Assembly: GCA_020248915.1 (NCBI GenBank)
Contig: JADCGP010000014.1
Span: 62,001 to 126,000 of the forward strand
Origin: Rubrivivax sp.
GTDB lineage: Bacteria > Pseudomonadota > Gammaproteobacteria > Burkholderiales > Burkholderiaceae_C
Length of the DNA stretch: 64,000 nt
Direction of reading: 5' to 3'
The notes under the pieces are model-generated. The model made no database searches. It saw only the letters and a list, made by a program, of their open reading frames with translations, and was not told the DNA's origin. The translations under genes and the position numbers were made by a program. Of the stretch, positions 1 to 10,510 are shown piece by piece; position 1 is the first letter of the stretch; every line of letters begins with the position of its first letter.

Positions 1-1
1 C

Positions 2-793
2 GCCAACCTGTGCCCGGTGACGCTGGAGCTCGGCGGCAAGGCGCCGGCCATCGTCTGCGACGACTTCCCGCTGGCCACGGCGGTCGAGCGCATCCTGTTC
101 GTGAAGTGCCTGAATGCGGGCCAGATCTGCACCTCGGTCGACCACGCCTTCGTGCCGGAGGAGAAGGTGCAGGCGTTCGTGCGCCACGCGCAGGCCGTGG
201 TGCCGCGGCGGTTTCCGGGCGGGCTGGCGTCGCCCGACTACACGTCGATCGTCGACCAGCGCAGCTTCGACCGCCTGCTCCACGCGCTCGACGAGGCGCG
301 GGCCGGCGGAGCCACGCTGGTGCCCCTGCTGCCCGGCCCCCCCTTCGACGCCGCTGCGCGCAAGATCGCGCCGCACATCGTGCTCGACACCCCGCCCGGC
401 TCGGCGCTGGCCACGCGCGAGATCTTCGGCCCGATCCTGCCGATCCGGCCCTACCGCCGGCTCGAGGACGTTGTGCAGCAGGTCAATGCGGGCGACCGCC
501 CGCTGGCCATGTACCCCTTCACGCGCGACCGCGCGCGCCTGGACCACCTGCTCACGCACGTGATGTCGGGCGGGGTGTCGGTCAACGACGCGCTGCTGCA
601 CGTGGCCCAGCACGACCTGCCGTTCGGCGGTGTCGGTCCGTCCGGCATGGGTCACTACCACGGCCACGAGGGCTTCCAGACCTTCTCGAAGATGCGGCCG
701 GTGTTCCACCAGGCGCGGTGGTCGGCGCTGAGCCTGATCGGCCCGCCCTACGGCCGCTTCGCCGACGCGATGCTGGATTTCCTGATCAAGTGA
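2..793 (+). CDS. Coniferyl aldehyde dehydrogenase, C-terminal part (cut by window start)
   Basis: C-terminal half of an NAD(P)-dependent aldehyde dehydrogenase; the reading frame is already open at base 2, so the N-terminal NAD-binding part lies outside the window. Visible landmarks are the ELGGK motif just after the edge and the catalytic cysteine in NAGQICTS. The tail ([18 protein letters not shown], then a hydrophobic PPYG segment) is the pattern known from coniferyl aldehyde dehydrogenases (CalB type), which oxidise coniferaldehyde and other bulky aldehydes to acids. It ends 17 bp before a thiolase and a FadB-like gene on the same strand, so a role in side-chain or fatty aldehyde oxidation feeding beta-oxidation is likely. 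The exact substrate is inference; the enzyme class is secure. Confidence 0.88.
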   Translation, partial: ANLCPVTLELGGKAPAIVCDDFPLATAVERILFVKCLNAGQICTSVDHAFVPEEKVQAFVRHAQAVVPRRFPGGLASPDYTSIVDQRSFDRLLHALDEARAGGATLVPLLPGPPFDAAARKIAPHIVLDTPPGSALATREIFGPILPIRPYRRLEDVVQQVNAGDRPLAMYPFTRDRARLDHLLTHVMSGGVSVNDALLHVAQHDLPFGGVGPSGMGHYHGHEGFQTFSKMRPVFHQARWSALSLIGPPYGRFADAMLDFLIK

Positions 794-810
794 CGAAGGA
801 GGGCCGCGCG

Positions 811-2016
<1,206 letters not shown>

Positions 2017-2018
2017 CC

Positions 2019-4151
2019 ATGAGCGACGCGGTTTCCCTCGAAGTGGGCAGCGACGGCATCCTCGTCGCGACGATGAACCTTCCCGGCCGGCCGATGAACG
2101 TGGTGGGCGACGAGCTGATGGCCGGCATCGCCGCGGCCGTCGACAGGCTGTCCGATCCGGCCGTCAAGGGCATGATCCTCGCCAGCGGCAAGGCCGACTT
2201 CTGCGCCGGCGGCGACATCGACCGCATGGCGAAGTGGACGCAGCCGGAGGAGCCCTTCGAGGCCTCGATGGCGATGAAGAAGGTGCTGCGCCGGCTCGAG
2301 CTGCAGGGCAAGCCGGTGGTGGCGGCCATCGGCGGTCACGCGCTCGGCGGCGGCCTGGAGATCGCGCTCGCCTGCCACGCCCGCATCGCGCTGGCCGATC
2401 CGCGGCTCAAGCTCGGCCAGCCCGAGGTGAAGATCGGCCTGCTGCCCGGCGGCGGCGGCACGGTGCGGCTGCCGCGCCTCGTCGGCATCCAGGCCGCACT
2501 GCAGATCTGCGGCGAGGGCAACGACATCGCGGTGACCAAGGCCAGGGAAATGGGCCTGCTCGCCGACACCGCGGCCGACCGCGACGAACTGATGGCCAAG
2601 GCGCGGGCCTGGATCGCCGCCAACCCGAAGGCCCGGCAGCCCTGGGACCAGCCGAAATTCAAGTTCCCGGGCGGCGACAGCCGCTCGCCTGCGTTGGTGC
2701 CGATGTGGGCCATCGCGCCGTCGATCGCCAGTGCCAGGAGCCAGGGCAACTACCCGGCGCTGCAGCACATCATGAGCAGCATCTTCGAGGGCGGGCTGGT
2801 CGACTTCGAGACGGCGCAGGTGGTCGAGAGCCGCTACTTTGCCGCCTGCGTGACCAGCCAGGTGTCGAAGAACATGATCGGCACGCTGTGGTTCCAGCTC
2901 AACGCGATCAAGAAGGGTGCGTCGCGGCCCCAGGGCGTGCCGGCCTCGAAGGTGCGCCGGCTCGGCATCCTGGGCGCCGGGATGATGGGTGGTGGCATCG
3001 CCTACGTGTCGGCCAAGGCCGGCATCGAGGTCGTGCTGCTCGACACCACGCAGGAGGCGGCCGACAAGGGCAAGGCCTACTCGCAGGGCCTGCTCGACAA
3101 GGCGGTGAAGAAGGGCCGCAGCACGCCGGACAAGCGCGACGCGCTGCTGGCGAGGATCAGGCCGACGACGCAGTACGAGGACCTGGCCGCTTGCGACCTC
3201 GTCATCGAGGCCGTGTTCGAGGACCGCGCCGTCAAGGCCGACGTCACCCGCAAGGCCGAGGCCGTGCTCGGCGCCGGCGCGGTGTTCGCGTCGAACACCA
3301 GCACGCTGCCGATCACGGGCCTGGCCCGGGCGAGCGCGCGGCCGGGCAGCTTCATCGGCCTGCACTTCTTCAGCCCGGTGGACAAGATGCCGCTGGTGGA
3401 GATCATCGTCGGCCAGGCCACGAGCGACGAGACGCTGGCCCGGGGCTTCGACTACGTGCTTCAGATCGGCAAGACGCCGATCGTCGTCAACGACAGCCGA
3501 GGCTTCTACACCAGCCGCGTCTTCAGCACCTACGTGATGGAAGGCATCGCGATGCTGAAGGAGGGCGTGCACCCGCGCAGCATCGAGGCGGCGGGCCTGC
3601 AGGCCGGCATGCCGATGCCGCCGCTGGCGCTGCAGGACGAGGTGAGCCTGTCGCTCGCGCTGCACGTGGCCGAGCAGACGCGGAAGGATCTGGCCGCCGA
3701 GGGCAGGCCGTACACCGAGCATCCTGGCATGAGCGTGATCCGGCAGCTGTGCGAGATCGGCCGCGTCGGCAAGAAGGCCGGCCGGGGCTTCTACGACCAT
3801 GGCGACGAGGGCCGGCAGCTCTGGCCCGGGCTGACGACGCTGTACCCGGTGGACGCGCAGCAGCCGGCGCAGCGCGAGCTGATCGACCGGATGATGTTCG
3901 CGCAGGCCAACGAGGCGGCGCGCTGCCACGAGGAGGGCGTGCTGCGCTCGGCGGCCGATGCCAACGTGGGCAGCATCTTCGGCTGGGGCTTCGCGCCGTT
4001 CCACGGCGGCGCGCTGCAGTTCATCGACGCGATGGGTGCGGCGGCCTTCGTGGCCCGCGCGCGCGAACTCGCGGCGGCCTACGGACCGCGCTTCGAGCCT
4101 GCGGCGGTGGTCGTGCAGATGGCCGCCCAGGGCGGGCGCTTCGCAGCCTGA
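2019..4151 (+). CDS. Bifunctional enoyl-CoA hydratase / 3-hydroxyacyl-CoA dehydrogenase (FadB/FadJ-like)
   Basis: 710-residue multifunctional beta-oxidation subunit. Residues about 1-190 form a crotonase domain with the oxyanion-hole pattern FCAGGDI and two glutamates in the expected places (GGLEIALAC and [14 protein letters not shown]). Residues from about 312 start a Rossmann NAD-binding domain ([16 protein letters not shown]), followed by the dehydrogenase domain with the catalytic histidine in GLHFFSPV. It hydrates enoyl-CoA and oxidises the 3-hydroxyacyl-CoA, handing 3-ketoacyl-CoA to the thiolase encoded immediately upstream. Length and domain order match FadB/FadJ alpha subunits. A 417-bp gap follows, so the operon probably ends here. 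Confidence 0.93.
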   Translation: MSDAVSLEVGSDGILVATMNLPGRPMNVVGDELMAGIAAAVDRLSDPAVKGMILASGKADFCAGGDIDRMAKWTQPEEPFEASMAMKKVLRRLELQGKPVVAAIGGHALGGGLEIALACHARIALADPRLKLGQPEVKIGLLPGGGGTVRLPRLVGIQAALQICGEGNDIAVTKAREMGLLADTAADRDELMAKARAWIAANPKARQPWDQPKFKFPGGDSRSPALVPMWAIAPSIASARSQGNYPALQHIMSSIFEGGLVDFETAQVVESRYFAACVTSQVSKNMIGTLWFQLNAIKKGASRPQGVPASKVRRLGILGAGMMGGGIAYVSAKAGIEVVLLDTTQEAADKGKAYSQGLLDKAVKKGRSTPDKRDALLARIRPTTQYEDLAACDLVIEAVFEDRAVKADVTRKAEAVLGAGAVFASNTSTLPITGLARASARPGSFIGLHFFSPVDKMPLVEIIVGQATSDETLARGFDYVLQIGKTPIVVNDSRGFYTSRVFSTYVMEGIAMLKEGVHPRSIEAAGLQAGMPMPPLALQDEVSLSLALHVAEQTRKDLAAEGRPYTEHPGMSVIRQLCEIGRVGKKAGRGFYDHGDEGRQLWPGLTTLYPVDAQQPAQRELIDRMMFAQANEAARCHEEGVLRSAADANVGSIFGWGFAPFHGGALQFIDAMGAAAFVARARELAAAYGPRFEPAAVVVQMAAQGGRFAA

Positions 4152-4568
4152 GGGTCGGTCCTTCGGGGGGCGGGTGGCGGGCGGGTGGTGGTTGGCCGCC
4201 CCATCGCAAACGGTTGACCGGCGGCCCGGGGCGCCTCGCTGGGGGGCATCGCAGGGCAGGGTTCGATGCTCATGCCTGGCAGTCTTCGCATGGACTTTTC
4301 TTCTTGAAGAGTCCCAGATGAGATGGTGGGGCAGGCTCCTTTCCAGGCGCCCTCACGGCCTTCGGGCGCTGCCGCGCCCAGAGATCCAGGGCTAGACCTT
4401 TAGGGCTTGCAGGTCTGGTACGGAACTTCCGATCGGGGCTGCGCTGATCGCCGAGATGGGCCCCTGTCCTGGCAGTCTCCCGGCGGCGTTGCGAGTTCCG
4501 GAACCTCTCGGCAAGAGGTCCCTCGCGAGACTACAATTGCTGCGAAGTCCAGCTATGGATGTCATTCC
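4152..4568. other. Non-coding gap between the beta-oxidation operon and the Xre/RES operon
   Basis: About 417 bp with no convincing gene on either strand; open frames here are tails of shadow frames. The middle (about 4260-4420) is visibly less GC-rich than the flanks. It contains a hairpin at 4292-4314 (GGACTTTTC, 5-nt loop, GAAGAGTCC, one G-U pair) without a following T-run; it could end the upstream operon weakly. The right end carries the palindromes and -10-like hexamer listed separately for the toxin-antitoxin pair. Confidence 0.5.
4495..4537 (+). promoter_or_regulatory. Candidate autoregulated promoter/operator of the Xre/RES pair
   Basis: Two short symmetrical elements lie just upstream of the antitoxin: the perfect 10-bp palindrome GTTCCGGAAC at 4495-4504 and a 6-bp inverted repeat ACCTCT/AGAGGT at 4503-4519. 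They are followed by a -10-like TACAAT at 4532-4537, 32 bp before the ATG. I see no good -35 hexamer at standard spacing. Xre-type antitoxins usually repress their own promoters through such palindromes, so this is a reasonable operator by position; it has no other support. Confidence 0.35.
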
Positions 4569-5009
4569 ATGACCGTGCATGCCGTCGAGTCCGCTCCAAC
4601 GCCCCGCGCAGGCGGTCGGGACGCGGCGTCGCGGGCCTGGCTCGCCGCGGCCGGCCTGCGCGCCTTCGGGCGCATGGCCGACGCCTGGAAGCTGACCGTC
4701 GACGAGCAGCTCCGGCTGCTCGGCCAGCCCGCCCGCAGCACCTACTTCGCCTGGCGCAAGCAGCCCGAGCGCGCCAAGCTGCCGCGCGACACGCTCGAGC
4801 GCCTGTCCGAGCTCCTCGGCATCTGGCGCGCGCTGCAGGTGCTGCTGCCGGAGCCGGCCGCTGCCGATGCCTGGGTGCGCCGCCCGAACGCCGCGCCCGG
4901 GTTCGATGGCCGCAGCGCGCTGGAGCGCATGCTCGAGGGCAATGTCAGCGATCTGCACCACGTGCGCCGTTATCTCGACGGCGTGCGCAGCGGAGGCGGC
5001 TGGCCGTGA
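4569..5009 (+). CDS. Xre/MbcA/ParS-family antitoxin (DUF2384)
   Basis: 146-residue protein with the layout of antitoxins of RES toxins: an N-terminal Xre-like DNA-binding part (about residues 18-65, helix-turn-helix-like around DEQLRLLGQPARSTYFAW) and a C-terminal toxin-binding region. In that region LSELLGIWRALQVLLP and the closing FDGRSALERMLEGN block match the usual DUF2384 pattern. The ATG at 4569 is chosen because the upstream extension of the frame is not protein-like. The stop overlaps the GTG start of the next gene by 4 bp (GTGA), the normal antitoxin-toxin coupling. It should neutralise the RES protein and repress the operon. Confidence 0.85.
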   Translation: MTVHAVESAPTPRAGGRDAASRAWLAAAGLRAFGRMADAWKLTVDEQLRLLGQPARSTYFAWRKQPERAKLPRDTLERLSELLGIWRALQVLLPEPAAADAWVRRPNAAPGFDGRSALERMLEGNVSDLHHVRRYLDGVRSGGGWP

Positions 5010-5902
5010 CGGCGGCCGCGCAGGCGCTCGCGCGACGCCGCGTGCGCTGGCCGACGGCCTGGCTGGCCGTTCCGGTGCCGCAGCCGGCCGCGCCGCCGTA
5101 CGCGCGGCTGGTGGCCCCGTCCGACTTCGAGGCGCTCGGGCAGCTGGAGGCGATGACGACGCCGGCCGCCAGCGGTCGGCGCTCGCGCGGGGCGCGGAAG
5201 GCCCGTCCAGGCAGCGCGGGGTCGTCGTCCGGCGCGGGTGCTGCGCAGTCGCTGCCGTCGGCGCCCGGTGACGAGACGGCGCCCGGTCCCTGCCAGGGCG
5301 GCCCCGGCGCCGCCGCGGCCGGCGATGAGCACGGTGTCCCAGGCGTCTCGTGGCTCCAAGGCCTCCGTCCGCAGCAGGCTGCTCGGGAAGATCCGGTCGC
5401 CGCGGTGTTCGCCAGCGCCGAGGGCGCCGCGTCCGATGACGGCGTGTCCGGGGTTCTCTGCGCGGCACTCGCGCGCGGTGTCGCCGTCGAGCAAGCCTGC
5501 CGGCGCCACGGGCGCTTCCTGCGCGCCACCGGCCAGGGACCGATGTACGTGGGGATGCAGCTGTATCGGGCGAGCATCGACGCTGAGCTGCACGACCTGT
5601 GCGAAGACGGCGCGTCGGCGTCAGCGGGGACCGTCCCCGGTGACCCCGGGGACCCATCCGCCCCCGATGTGTCCCCCGGCCTCGGTGCGCAACTGCGCGC
5701 GGCCGGCTCGGCCGGCGTCGTCTACCGTTCGCGGGCCGCGGCGTCGGCCACCGCATCGGCCACCCCGGCGACCGCCCGTGTCGATCCGCTGTGCGTGGCG
5801 CTGTTCGGCCCGCGGGGCGTGCGGCGCTGCCGCCCGGAGGCGCTGCTGCTGTGCGCGTGGGACGGGCAGCGCTTCACTGGCGTCTTCCAGAGGTGCGAAT
5901 GA
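5006..5902 (+). CDS. RES-domain toxin, divergent and possibly degenerate
   Basis: 298-residue frame starting at a GTG that overlaps the antitoxin stop. RES toxins degrade cellular NAD+. The start (YARLVAPSDFEALGQLEAMT, residues 32-51) and later blocks (HGRFLRATGQGP near 168-179, GAQLRAAGSAGVVYRS at 227-242, CRPEALLLCAWDGQRF at 275-290) follow the RES family. Residues about 55-145, however, are low-complexity Ala/Gly/Pro/Ser where a conserved GSRFSDG-type block is expected, and only SDDG remains. The expected catalytic glutamate aligns with Gln163 (Glu162 is next to it). Residues 207-216 are encoded by a REP-like palindrome, and 243-262 is Ala/Ser/Thr-rich. The gene is longer than usual (about 230-240). 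It may be an inactive or decaying toxin kept in frame, or a divergent active one. Confidence 0.62.
   Translation: MTAAAQALARRRVRWPTAWLAVPVPQPAAPPYARLVAPSDFEALGQLEAMTTPAASGRRSRGARKARPGSAGSSSGAGAAQSLPSAPGDETAPGPCQGGPGAAAAGDEHGVPGVSWLQGLRPQQAAREDPVAAVFASAEGAASDDGVSGVLCAALARGVAVEQACRRHGRFLRATGQGPMYVGMQLYRASIDAELHDLCEDGASASAGTVPGDPGDPSAPDVSPGLGAQLRAAGSAGVVYRSRAAASATASATPATARVDPLCVALFGPRGVRRCRPEALLLCAWDGQRFTGVFQRCE
5626..5653. repeat. REP-like palindrome inside the RES toxin gene
   Basis: The segment contains GGGGAC-C-GTCCCC (5626-5638) immediately overlapping a second hairpin, GTCCCCGG (5633-5640), loop TGACC, CCGGGGAC (5646-5653), so two alternative perfect stems share one arm. This GTCCCC/GGGGAC layout resembles REP-type palindromes I recall from betaproteobacterial genomes. 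It lies in frame within the toxin coding region and adds a Pro/Gly-rich stretch. I saw no second copy in this window, so the REP assignment is inference. Confidence 0.45.
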
Positions 5903-6639
5903 CCGCCGCCTTCGTCCACCCCGGCCAGCGCTTCGATCGCCTGGATGCCCTGCGGGCCGTGGCGATGCTGTGGATGGCCGCTTTCCACTTCGGATTCGAC
6001 CTCAATCACTTCGGCCTGCTCGACCCGCGCCAGAACTTCCACCGCGACCCGTTCTGGACCTGGCAGCGCACCTGCATCGTCAGCCTCTTCCTGTTCTGCG
6101 CCGGCGTGGGCCAGGCGGCCGCGCTCGAGGCCGGCCAGTCGGCGGCCCGGTTCTGGCGCCGCTGGGGCCAGGTCGCGGGCTGCGCGGTGCTGGTGAGCAT
6201 CGGCTCGGCGCTGATGTTCCCGCGCAGCTGGATCAGCTTCGGCGTGCTGCACGGCATCGCGCTGATGCTGATCGTGCTGCGCGTGGCCGCCCCGCTCGGG
6301 CGCTGGCTCTGGCCGCTGGGCCTCGCGGCTCTCGTGCTGCCGCAGCTGTGGGGCCACCCGTTCTTCGAGACGCGGTGGACGAACTGGGTCGGGCTGGTCA
6401 CCCGCAAGCCGGTCACCGAGGACTACGTGCCACTGCTGCCCTGGCTCGGCGTGATGCTGTGGGGGCTGGCGGCCGGGCAGTGGCTGCTCGCGCACCGCCG
6501 CTCGGTGCTCACCGCCCCGGTGCCCGCCGTGGCGCGGCCGCTGGCAGCGCTCGGTCGCTGGCCACTCACCTTCTACATGCTCCACCAGCCGGTGCTGATC
6601 GGGGGCATCCTGGCCGGCCGCGCGCTCGGGCTCTGGTAG
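5899..6639 (+). CDS. HGSNAT-type membrane acetyltransferase (DUF1624)
   Basis: 246-residue integral membrane protein with about seven hydrophobic segments. The start [25 protein letters not shown] matches the catalytic domain of heparan-alpha-glucosaminide N-acetyltransferase-like proteins (DUF1624), including a histidine in the first membrane segment that in the family accepts the acetyl group. The end [12 protein letters not shown] is also a family signature. It probably moves acetyl groups across the inner membrane; the acceptor in bacteria is not known. The ATG overlaps the RES gene stop by 4 bp (ATGA), and the nitrile hydratase genes start 10 bp downstream, so it is physically joined to both. 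Confidence 0.85.
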   Translation: MTAAFVHPGQRFDRLDALRAVAMLWMAAFHFGFDLNHFGLLDPRQNFHRDPFWTWQRTCIVSLFLFCAGVGQAAALEAGQSAARFWRRWGQVAGCAVLVSIGSALMFPRSWISFGVLHGIALMLIVLRVAAPLGRWLWPLGLAALVLPQLWGHPFFETRWTNWVGLVTRKPVTEDYVPLLPWLGVMLWGLAAGQWLLAHRRSVLTAPVPAVARPLAALGRWPLTFYMLHQPVLIGGILAGRALGLW

Positions 6640-6649
6640 CGTGCGCGTC

Positions 6650-7324
6650 ATGGCACACGAGCCTGGCCACCATGATCATGGTCAGCACGACCACGGCAGC
6701 CACGGCCACGACGGCGGGCATGGCGCGCTCGGCCCGATGGACCTCCGCGTGCGGGCCCTGGAGACCCTGCTGGTTCAGAAGGGCTACGTCGACCCGGCCG
6801 CGCTCGATGCGCTGATCGAGACCTACGAGCGCCGCGTCGGGCCGCGCAACGGTGCGCGCGTCGTCGCCCGGGCCTGGGCCGACCCCGCGTTCCGCGAGCG
6901 CCTGCGGCTCGACGCCACGCGCGCGATCGCCGAGCTGGGCTACCAGGGCCGGCAGGGCGAGCACATGGTGGTCGTCGAGAACACCCCGGACACCCACCAC
7001 ATGGTCGTCTGCACGCTGTGCAGCTGCTATCCGTGGCCGGTGCTCGGGCTGCCCCCCACCTGGTACAAGAGCGCGCCGTACCGCGCACGCGCCGTGCGCG
7101 AGCCGCGCGCGGTGCTGGCCGAGTTCGGCGTCGTGCTGCCGGAGGCCACGCGGGTGCGGGTCTGGGACTCCACGGCCGAGGTCCGCTACCTGGTGCTGCC
7201 GATGCGGCCCGAGGGCACCGACGGCTGGAGCGAGGAGCGCCTGGCCGGCCTGGTCACGCGCGACTCGATGATCGGCACCGGTCTGCCCCGGCCCGCAGCT
7301 GCCGCGGGCGGCCCGCCCGCATGA
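6650..7324 (+). CDS. nthA: Nitrile hydratase subunit alpha, cobalt type
   Basis: 224-residue catalytic subunit that converts nitriles to amides. The metal-binding loop VCTLCSC (Cys121, Cys124, Cys126) with threonine at the second position is the cobalt-type version; iron enzymes have CSLCSC. Family signatures [22 protein letters not shown] and the Arg pair that follows are intact. The first 25 residues are unusual: about ten histidines in an [19 protein letters not shown] stretch, suggesting a metal-binding tail. The ATG at 6650 is preferred over the GTG at 6641. The stop overlaps the beta-subunit ATG (ATGA). Thiocyanate hydrolase gamma shares the CTLCSC loop, but the full-length beta subunit argues for nitrile hydratase. 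Confidence 0.93.
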   Translation: MAHEPGHHDHGQHDHGSHGHDGGHGALGPMDLRVRALETLLVQKGYVDPAALDALIETYERRVGPRNGARVVARAWADPAFRERLRLDATRAIAELGYQGRQGEHMVVVENTPDTHHMVVCTLCSCYPWPVLGLPPTWYKSAPYRARAVREPRAVLAEFGVVLPEATRVRVWDSTAEVRYLVLPMRPEGTDGWSEERLAGLVTRDSMIGTGLPRPAAAAGGPPA

Positions 7325-8040
7325 CCCACGCCAGCCACGCCGACCTGGGCGGCACGCGCGGCCACGGCCCGGTCGTGCCCGAGCCCGAGGGCGAGCTCTG
7401 GCACGCCGCCTGGGAGCCGCGGGCGCTGGCGCTGACGCTGGCCATGGGGGCCAGCGGGCAGTGGAACATCGACAACAGCCGTGCCGCGCGCGAGTCGCTG
7501 CCCGGCTACCTGCGCCTGGGCTACTACGAGATCTGGATCGCGGCGCTGTGCCGGCTGTTGGCCGAGCGCGGACTGGTCGGCGCCGACGAACTGGCGGCCG
7601 GCCGCGCGCTGCACCCGCCGCGGCCCGTGGCGCGCGTGCTGCGCGCCGGCGAGGTGGCGGCGGTGCTGGCGCGCGGCGCCCCCACGGAGCGCCCTGCGCC
7701 TTCCGCACCGCGCCACGCGGTCGGCGATCGCGTGCGCACCTGGGCCGGCGACGTGCCGCACCACACGCGGTTGCCGCGCTACGTGCGCGGGCGCACCGGC
7801 ACGGTCGTCGCGCATCACGGGGCACACGTGTTCGCCGACGCCCACGCCAGCGGGCGCGGCGAGATGCCGCAGCACCTGTACACGGTGGCCTTCGAGGGCC
7901 GCGAGCTCTGGCCCGACGCCGCCGACCGCGCCGAGGCCGGCGCGCTCGTCGTCTCGGTCGACGCCTGGGAGCCCTACCTCGAGCCGGCGGCGGCCGGCCC
8001 CGGCGACGTCCACCGCGACGCAGCCGCCCGCTGCCGATGA
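7321..8040 (+). CDS. nthB: Nitrile hydratase subunit beta
   Basis: 239-residue partner of the alpha subunit. The N-terminal region ([14 protein letters not shown], then a long helical part with [28 protein letters not shown]) and the C-terminal SH3-like barrel ([31 protein letters not shown]) are both typical of nitrile hydratase beta. It forms the alpha-beta interface and the substrate channel, and its arginines stabilise the oxidised cysteines of the alpha subunit. It overlaps its neighbours on both sides by 4 bp, so translation of alpha, beta and accessory protein is coupled. Nothing is missing. Confidence 0.93.
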   Translation: MTHASHADLGGTRGHGPVVPEPEGELWHAAWEPRALALTLAMGASGQWNIDNSRAARESLPGYLRLGYYEIWIAALCRLLAERGLVGADELAAGRALHPPRPVARVLRAGEVAAVLARGAPTERPAPSAPRHAVGDRVRTWAGDVPHHTRLPRYVRGRTGTVVAHHGAHVFADAHASGRGEMPQHLYTVAFEGRELWPDAADRAEAGALVVSVDAWEPYLEPAAAGPGDVHRDAAARCR

Positions 8041-8504
8041 GCGCGCTGCCGCCCGCGCTCATGCCCGCGTCCACGCCCGACCCGGGCCCGCCCGCCGAGC
8101 CGGTGTTCGCCGAGCCCTGGCAGGCGCAGGCCTTCGCCCTTGCGGTTGAGCTGCATCGGCGCGGCCTGTTCACCTGGCGCGAGTGGGCCGACGCGCTGGC
8201 GGCGGAGATCGCCGCCGGGGGCGCCGCCGCCGCATCCGATGCCGATGCGGCATCCGCCCCGGTGCAGGGCGACGGCGCAGCGGCCGGCGTCTACTACGGG
8301 CAGTGGCTGGCGGCTCTGGAGAAGCTCGTCATCGCCAAGGGCGCCGGCCGCGGCGATGAACTCGAGCGCACCCGGCGCGGCTGGCAACGGGCCGCCGCGC
8401 GCACCATGCACGGCGAGCCGATCGAGCTGCGCGCGGTCGACCTCGATCCGGAAGCCCGGCCACCGGCCGCGGCCGACGCCGGGCGGGGCGGTGGGTTACG
8501 CTAG
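8037..8504 (+). CDS. Nitrile hydratase accessory protein (activator)
   Basis: 155-residue protein of the nitrile hydratase accessory/activator family, recognisable from FAEPWQAQAFALAVELHRRG followed by FTWREWADALAAEI and YYGQWLAALEKLV. Family members are needed for metal loading and oxidation of the active-site cysteines, acting as a self-subunit-swapping or metallochaperone partner. The ATG overlaps the beta-subunit stop. The centre holds an Ala/Asp-rich insert (about residues 60-80) of low complexity. No cobalt transporter gene is nearby. Confidence 0.88.
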   Translation: MSALPPALMPASTPDPGPPAEPVFAEPWQAQAFALAVELHRRGLFTWREWADALAAEIAAGGAAAASDADAASAPVQGDGAAAGVYYGQWLAALEKLVIAKGAGRGDELERTRRGWQRAAARTMHGEPIELRAVDLDPEARPPAAADAGRGGGLR

Positions 8505-8511
8505 GCGCACG

Positions 8512-9054
8512 ATGACCGCCCAGCCGCTGCCCGTGGTGCCGATCTCCGAAGCCCACGTCGAGGGTTTCCGCGCCGCGCTCGACGTGGTGGCACGCGAGAA
8601 GCGATTCCTGGCGATGTTCGAGGCGCCCCCGCTGGCGCAGGTGCGGGCGCACGTGCGCGACGGCATCGCGCAGGGCGTGGCGCAGTTCGTCGCGCTCGAT
8701 GGCACCCAGGTCGTCGGCTGGGCCGACGTCTTCCCCGGCTGGGCCCACGGGGTGCAGCACCGGGGATCGCTCGGCATGGGGCTGTTGCCGGCCTGGCGCG
8801 GGCAGGGCCTCGGGCGCCGCCTGCTCGAGGCCTGCATCGCCGCCACCTGGGCGCGCGGGCTGACCCGCATCGAGCTGGAGGTGCGGGTCGACAATGCGGC
8901 CGCCATCCGCCTGTACGAGCGCGCCGGCTTCGGGCACGAGGGCATCAAGCGCAACGCGATCCGGGTCGACGGCGTGCACGTGGACACCCACGCCATGAGC
9001 CTGCTCGCACCGGTCCCGGCCGGCGAGGCGGGCGCGGGTGCGGTGGCGCGATGA
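8512..9054 (+). CDS. GNAT-family N-acetyltransferase
   Basis: 180-residue acetyltransferase. The acetyl-CoA-binding motif [13 protein letters not shown] (about residues 100-112) and the downstream [19 protein letters not shown] block are clear GNAT signatures. The N-terminal beta-strand region, with residues 1-60 probably shaping the acceptor site, resembles RimI/phosphinothricin-type acetyltransferases, but the substrate cannot be told. It starts 7 bp after the nitrile hydratase accessory gene and overlaps rlmB by 4 bp, so it is likely co-transcribed with both. Confidence 0.88.
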   Translation: MTAQPLPVVPISEAHVEGFRAALDVVAREKRFLAMFEAPPLAQVRAHVRDGIAQGVAQFVALDGTQVVGWADVFPGWAHGVQHRGSLGMGLLPAWRGQGLGRRLLEACIAATWARGLTRIELEVRVDNAAAIRLYERAGFGHEGIKRNAIRVDGVHVDTHAMSLLAPVPAGEAGAGAVAR

Positions 9055-9848
9055 GCGCGCGCGTCCTCTACGGCTTCCACGCCGTCACCGTCAGGCTGAA
9101 GACGGCACCGGAGTCGGTGCTCGAGGTGCACGTCGACGGCGCGCGGCGCGACGCGCGCATGCGCCAGTTCGTCGAGCGCGCGGCGGCCGCCGGCGCGCGC
9201 ATCGTCGACAGCGACGGCGCCCGGCTCGACCGGCTGGCCGGAACCGCCCGCCACCAGGGCGTGGTGGCGCGGGTGCTGCCCCTGGCGCCGCGCCACTCGC
9301 TGGACGACGTGCTCGACGACGCCGAGGCGGCGGGCCGCGGCCCGGCGCTGGTGCTGGTGCTCGATGGCGTGACCGACCCCCACAACCTCGGCGCCTGCCT
9401 GCGCGTAGCCGACGGCGCCGGCGCCCACGCCGTGATCGCGCCGCGCGACCATGCGGTGGGTCTGAACGCCACCGTGGCCAAGGTGGCCAGCGGCGCGGCC
9501 GAGACCGTGCCCTACCTGATGGTGACCAACCTGGCGCGCACGCTGGGCGAGCTCAAGGAGCGCGGGCTGGCCGTGGTGGGCACGGCCGACGACGCCCCGC
9601 GCACGCTGTACGAGGCGTCGCTGGCGCGCCCGGTGGCGCTGGTGCTCGGGGCCGAGGGCCCTGGCATGAGGCAGCTGACACGGCGGACCTGCGACGAACT
9701 GGTGCGCATCCCGATGGCCGGCGCGGTGGAAAGCCTCAACGTCTCGGTGGCGGCCGGGGTGTGCCTGTTCGAGGCGCGGCGCCAGCGGCTGGCCGCAGCC
9801 CCGGCCGCCGCAGCGCCCACCGCACCCGCCGCCACGGCCGCGGCATAG
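9051..9848 (+). CDS. rlmB: 23S rRNA (guanosine2251-2'-O)-methyltransferase
   Basis: 265-residue SPOUT-class methyltransferase. The N-terminal substrate-binding domain begins [14 protein letters not shown]. The knotted catalytic domain shows the three SpoU motifs: [36 protein letters not shown] and [17 protein letters not shown]. RlmB methylates the 2'-O of G2251 in the 23S rRNA P-loop. The start overlaps the GNAT gene (ATGA). The C-terminal tail after about residue 243 is Ala/Pro-rich and probably disordered. The gene upp follows 10 bp downstream. Confidence 0.94.
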   Translation: MSARVLYGFHAVTVRLKTAPESVLEVHVDGARRDARMRQFVERAAAAGARIVDSDGARLDRLAGTARHQGVVARVLPLAPRHSLDDVLDDAEAAGRGPALVLVLDGVTDPHNLGACLRVADGAGAHAVIAPRDHAVGLNATVAKVASGAAETVPYLMVTNLARTLGELKERGLAVVGTADDAPRTLYEASLARPVALVLGAEGPGMRQLTRRTCDELVRIPMAGAVESLNVSVAAGVCLFEARRQRLAAAPAAAAPTAPAATAAA

Positions 9849-9858
9849 ACTTCCCGCC

Positions 9859-10494
9859 ATGCCCGTCAACGTCGTCACCCATCCGCTGGTGCAGCACAAG
9901 GTCGGCCTGCTGCGCGCGAAGGACCTGCCGACCAAGCAGTTCCGCGAGCTCGCCGGCGAGCTCGCGCGGCTCCTCGCCTACGAGGCCACGGCCGACCTGC
10001 CGCTGGAGCCGGCCACGGTGGACTGCTGGAGCGGCCCGACCGCGGTGCAGCGCATCGCCGGCAAGAAGATCACGGTGGTGCCGATCCTGCGTGCCGGCCT
10101 CGGCATGCTCGACGGCGTGCTCGACCTCGTGCCCAACGCCAAGGTCAGCATCGTCGGCCTGACCCGCAACCACGACACGTTGCAGCCCGAGCAGTACTAC
10201 GCCAACCTGGTGGGCCGGCTCGAGGAGCGCACCGCGATCGTGATCGACCCGATGCTGGCGACGGCCGGCTCGATGATCGCCACCGTCGACCTGCTGAAGG
10301 CGCGCGGCTGTCGCGACGTGCGCGCACTGGTGCTGGTGGCGGCCCCGGAGGGCGAGCGCGCACTGGCCGCCGCACACCCGGACGTGCGCTGCTGGGCTGC
10401 GGCGATGGACAGCCACCTGAACGCGGTGGGCTACATCATCCCGGGGCTGGGCGACGCCGGCGACCGGCTGTTCGGCACGCGGCCGCCGGGCTGA
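9859..10494 (+). CDS. upp: Uracil phosphoribosyltransferase
   Basis: 211-residue pyrimidine salvage enzyme making UMP from uracil and PRPP. The PRPP loop [14 protein letters not shown] and the uracil-binding C-terminus ([20 protein letters not shown]) are complete, and length matches the family. It is the last gene of the plus-strand run that starts at the antitoxin; a minus-strand hydrolase converges 16 bp downstream. No terminator hairpin fits in that gap. Confidence 0.96.
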   Translation: MPVNVVTHPLVQHKVGLLRAKDLPTKQFRELAGELARLLAYEATADLPLEPATVDCWSGPTAVQRIAGKKITVVPILRAGLGMLDGVLDLVPNAKVSIVGLTRNHDTLQPEQYYANLVGRLEERTAIVIDPMLATAGSMIATVDLLKARGCRDVRALVLVAAPEGERALAAAHPDVRCWAAAMDSHLNAVGYIIPGLGDAGDRLFGTRPPG

Positions 10495-10510
10495 CGGCAC
10501 GACCCCGGGC

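Noticed and set aside
5238..6815. Alternative plus-strand frame across the RES toxin and membrane acetyltransferase
   Set aside because: Considered as a frameshifted continuation of the toxin, but the C-terminal RES blocks are in the GTG-5006 frame and this frame is Arg/Ala-rich noise.
6650..7324. Thiocyanate hydrolase gamma subunit
   Set aside because: It shares the CTLCSC cobalt loop, but thiocyanate hydrolase has separate short alpha and beta subunits. Here a full-length nitrile hydratase beta and an activator follow.
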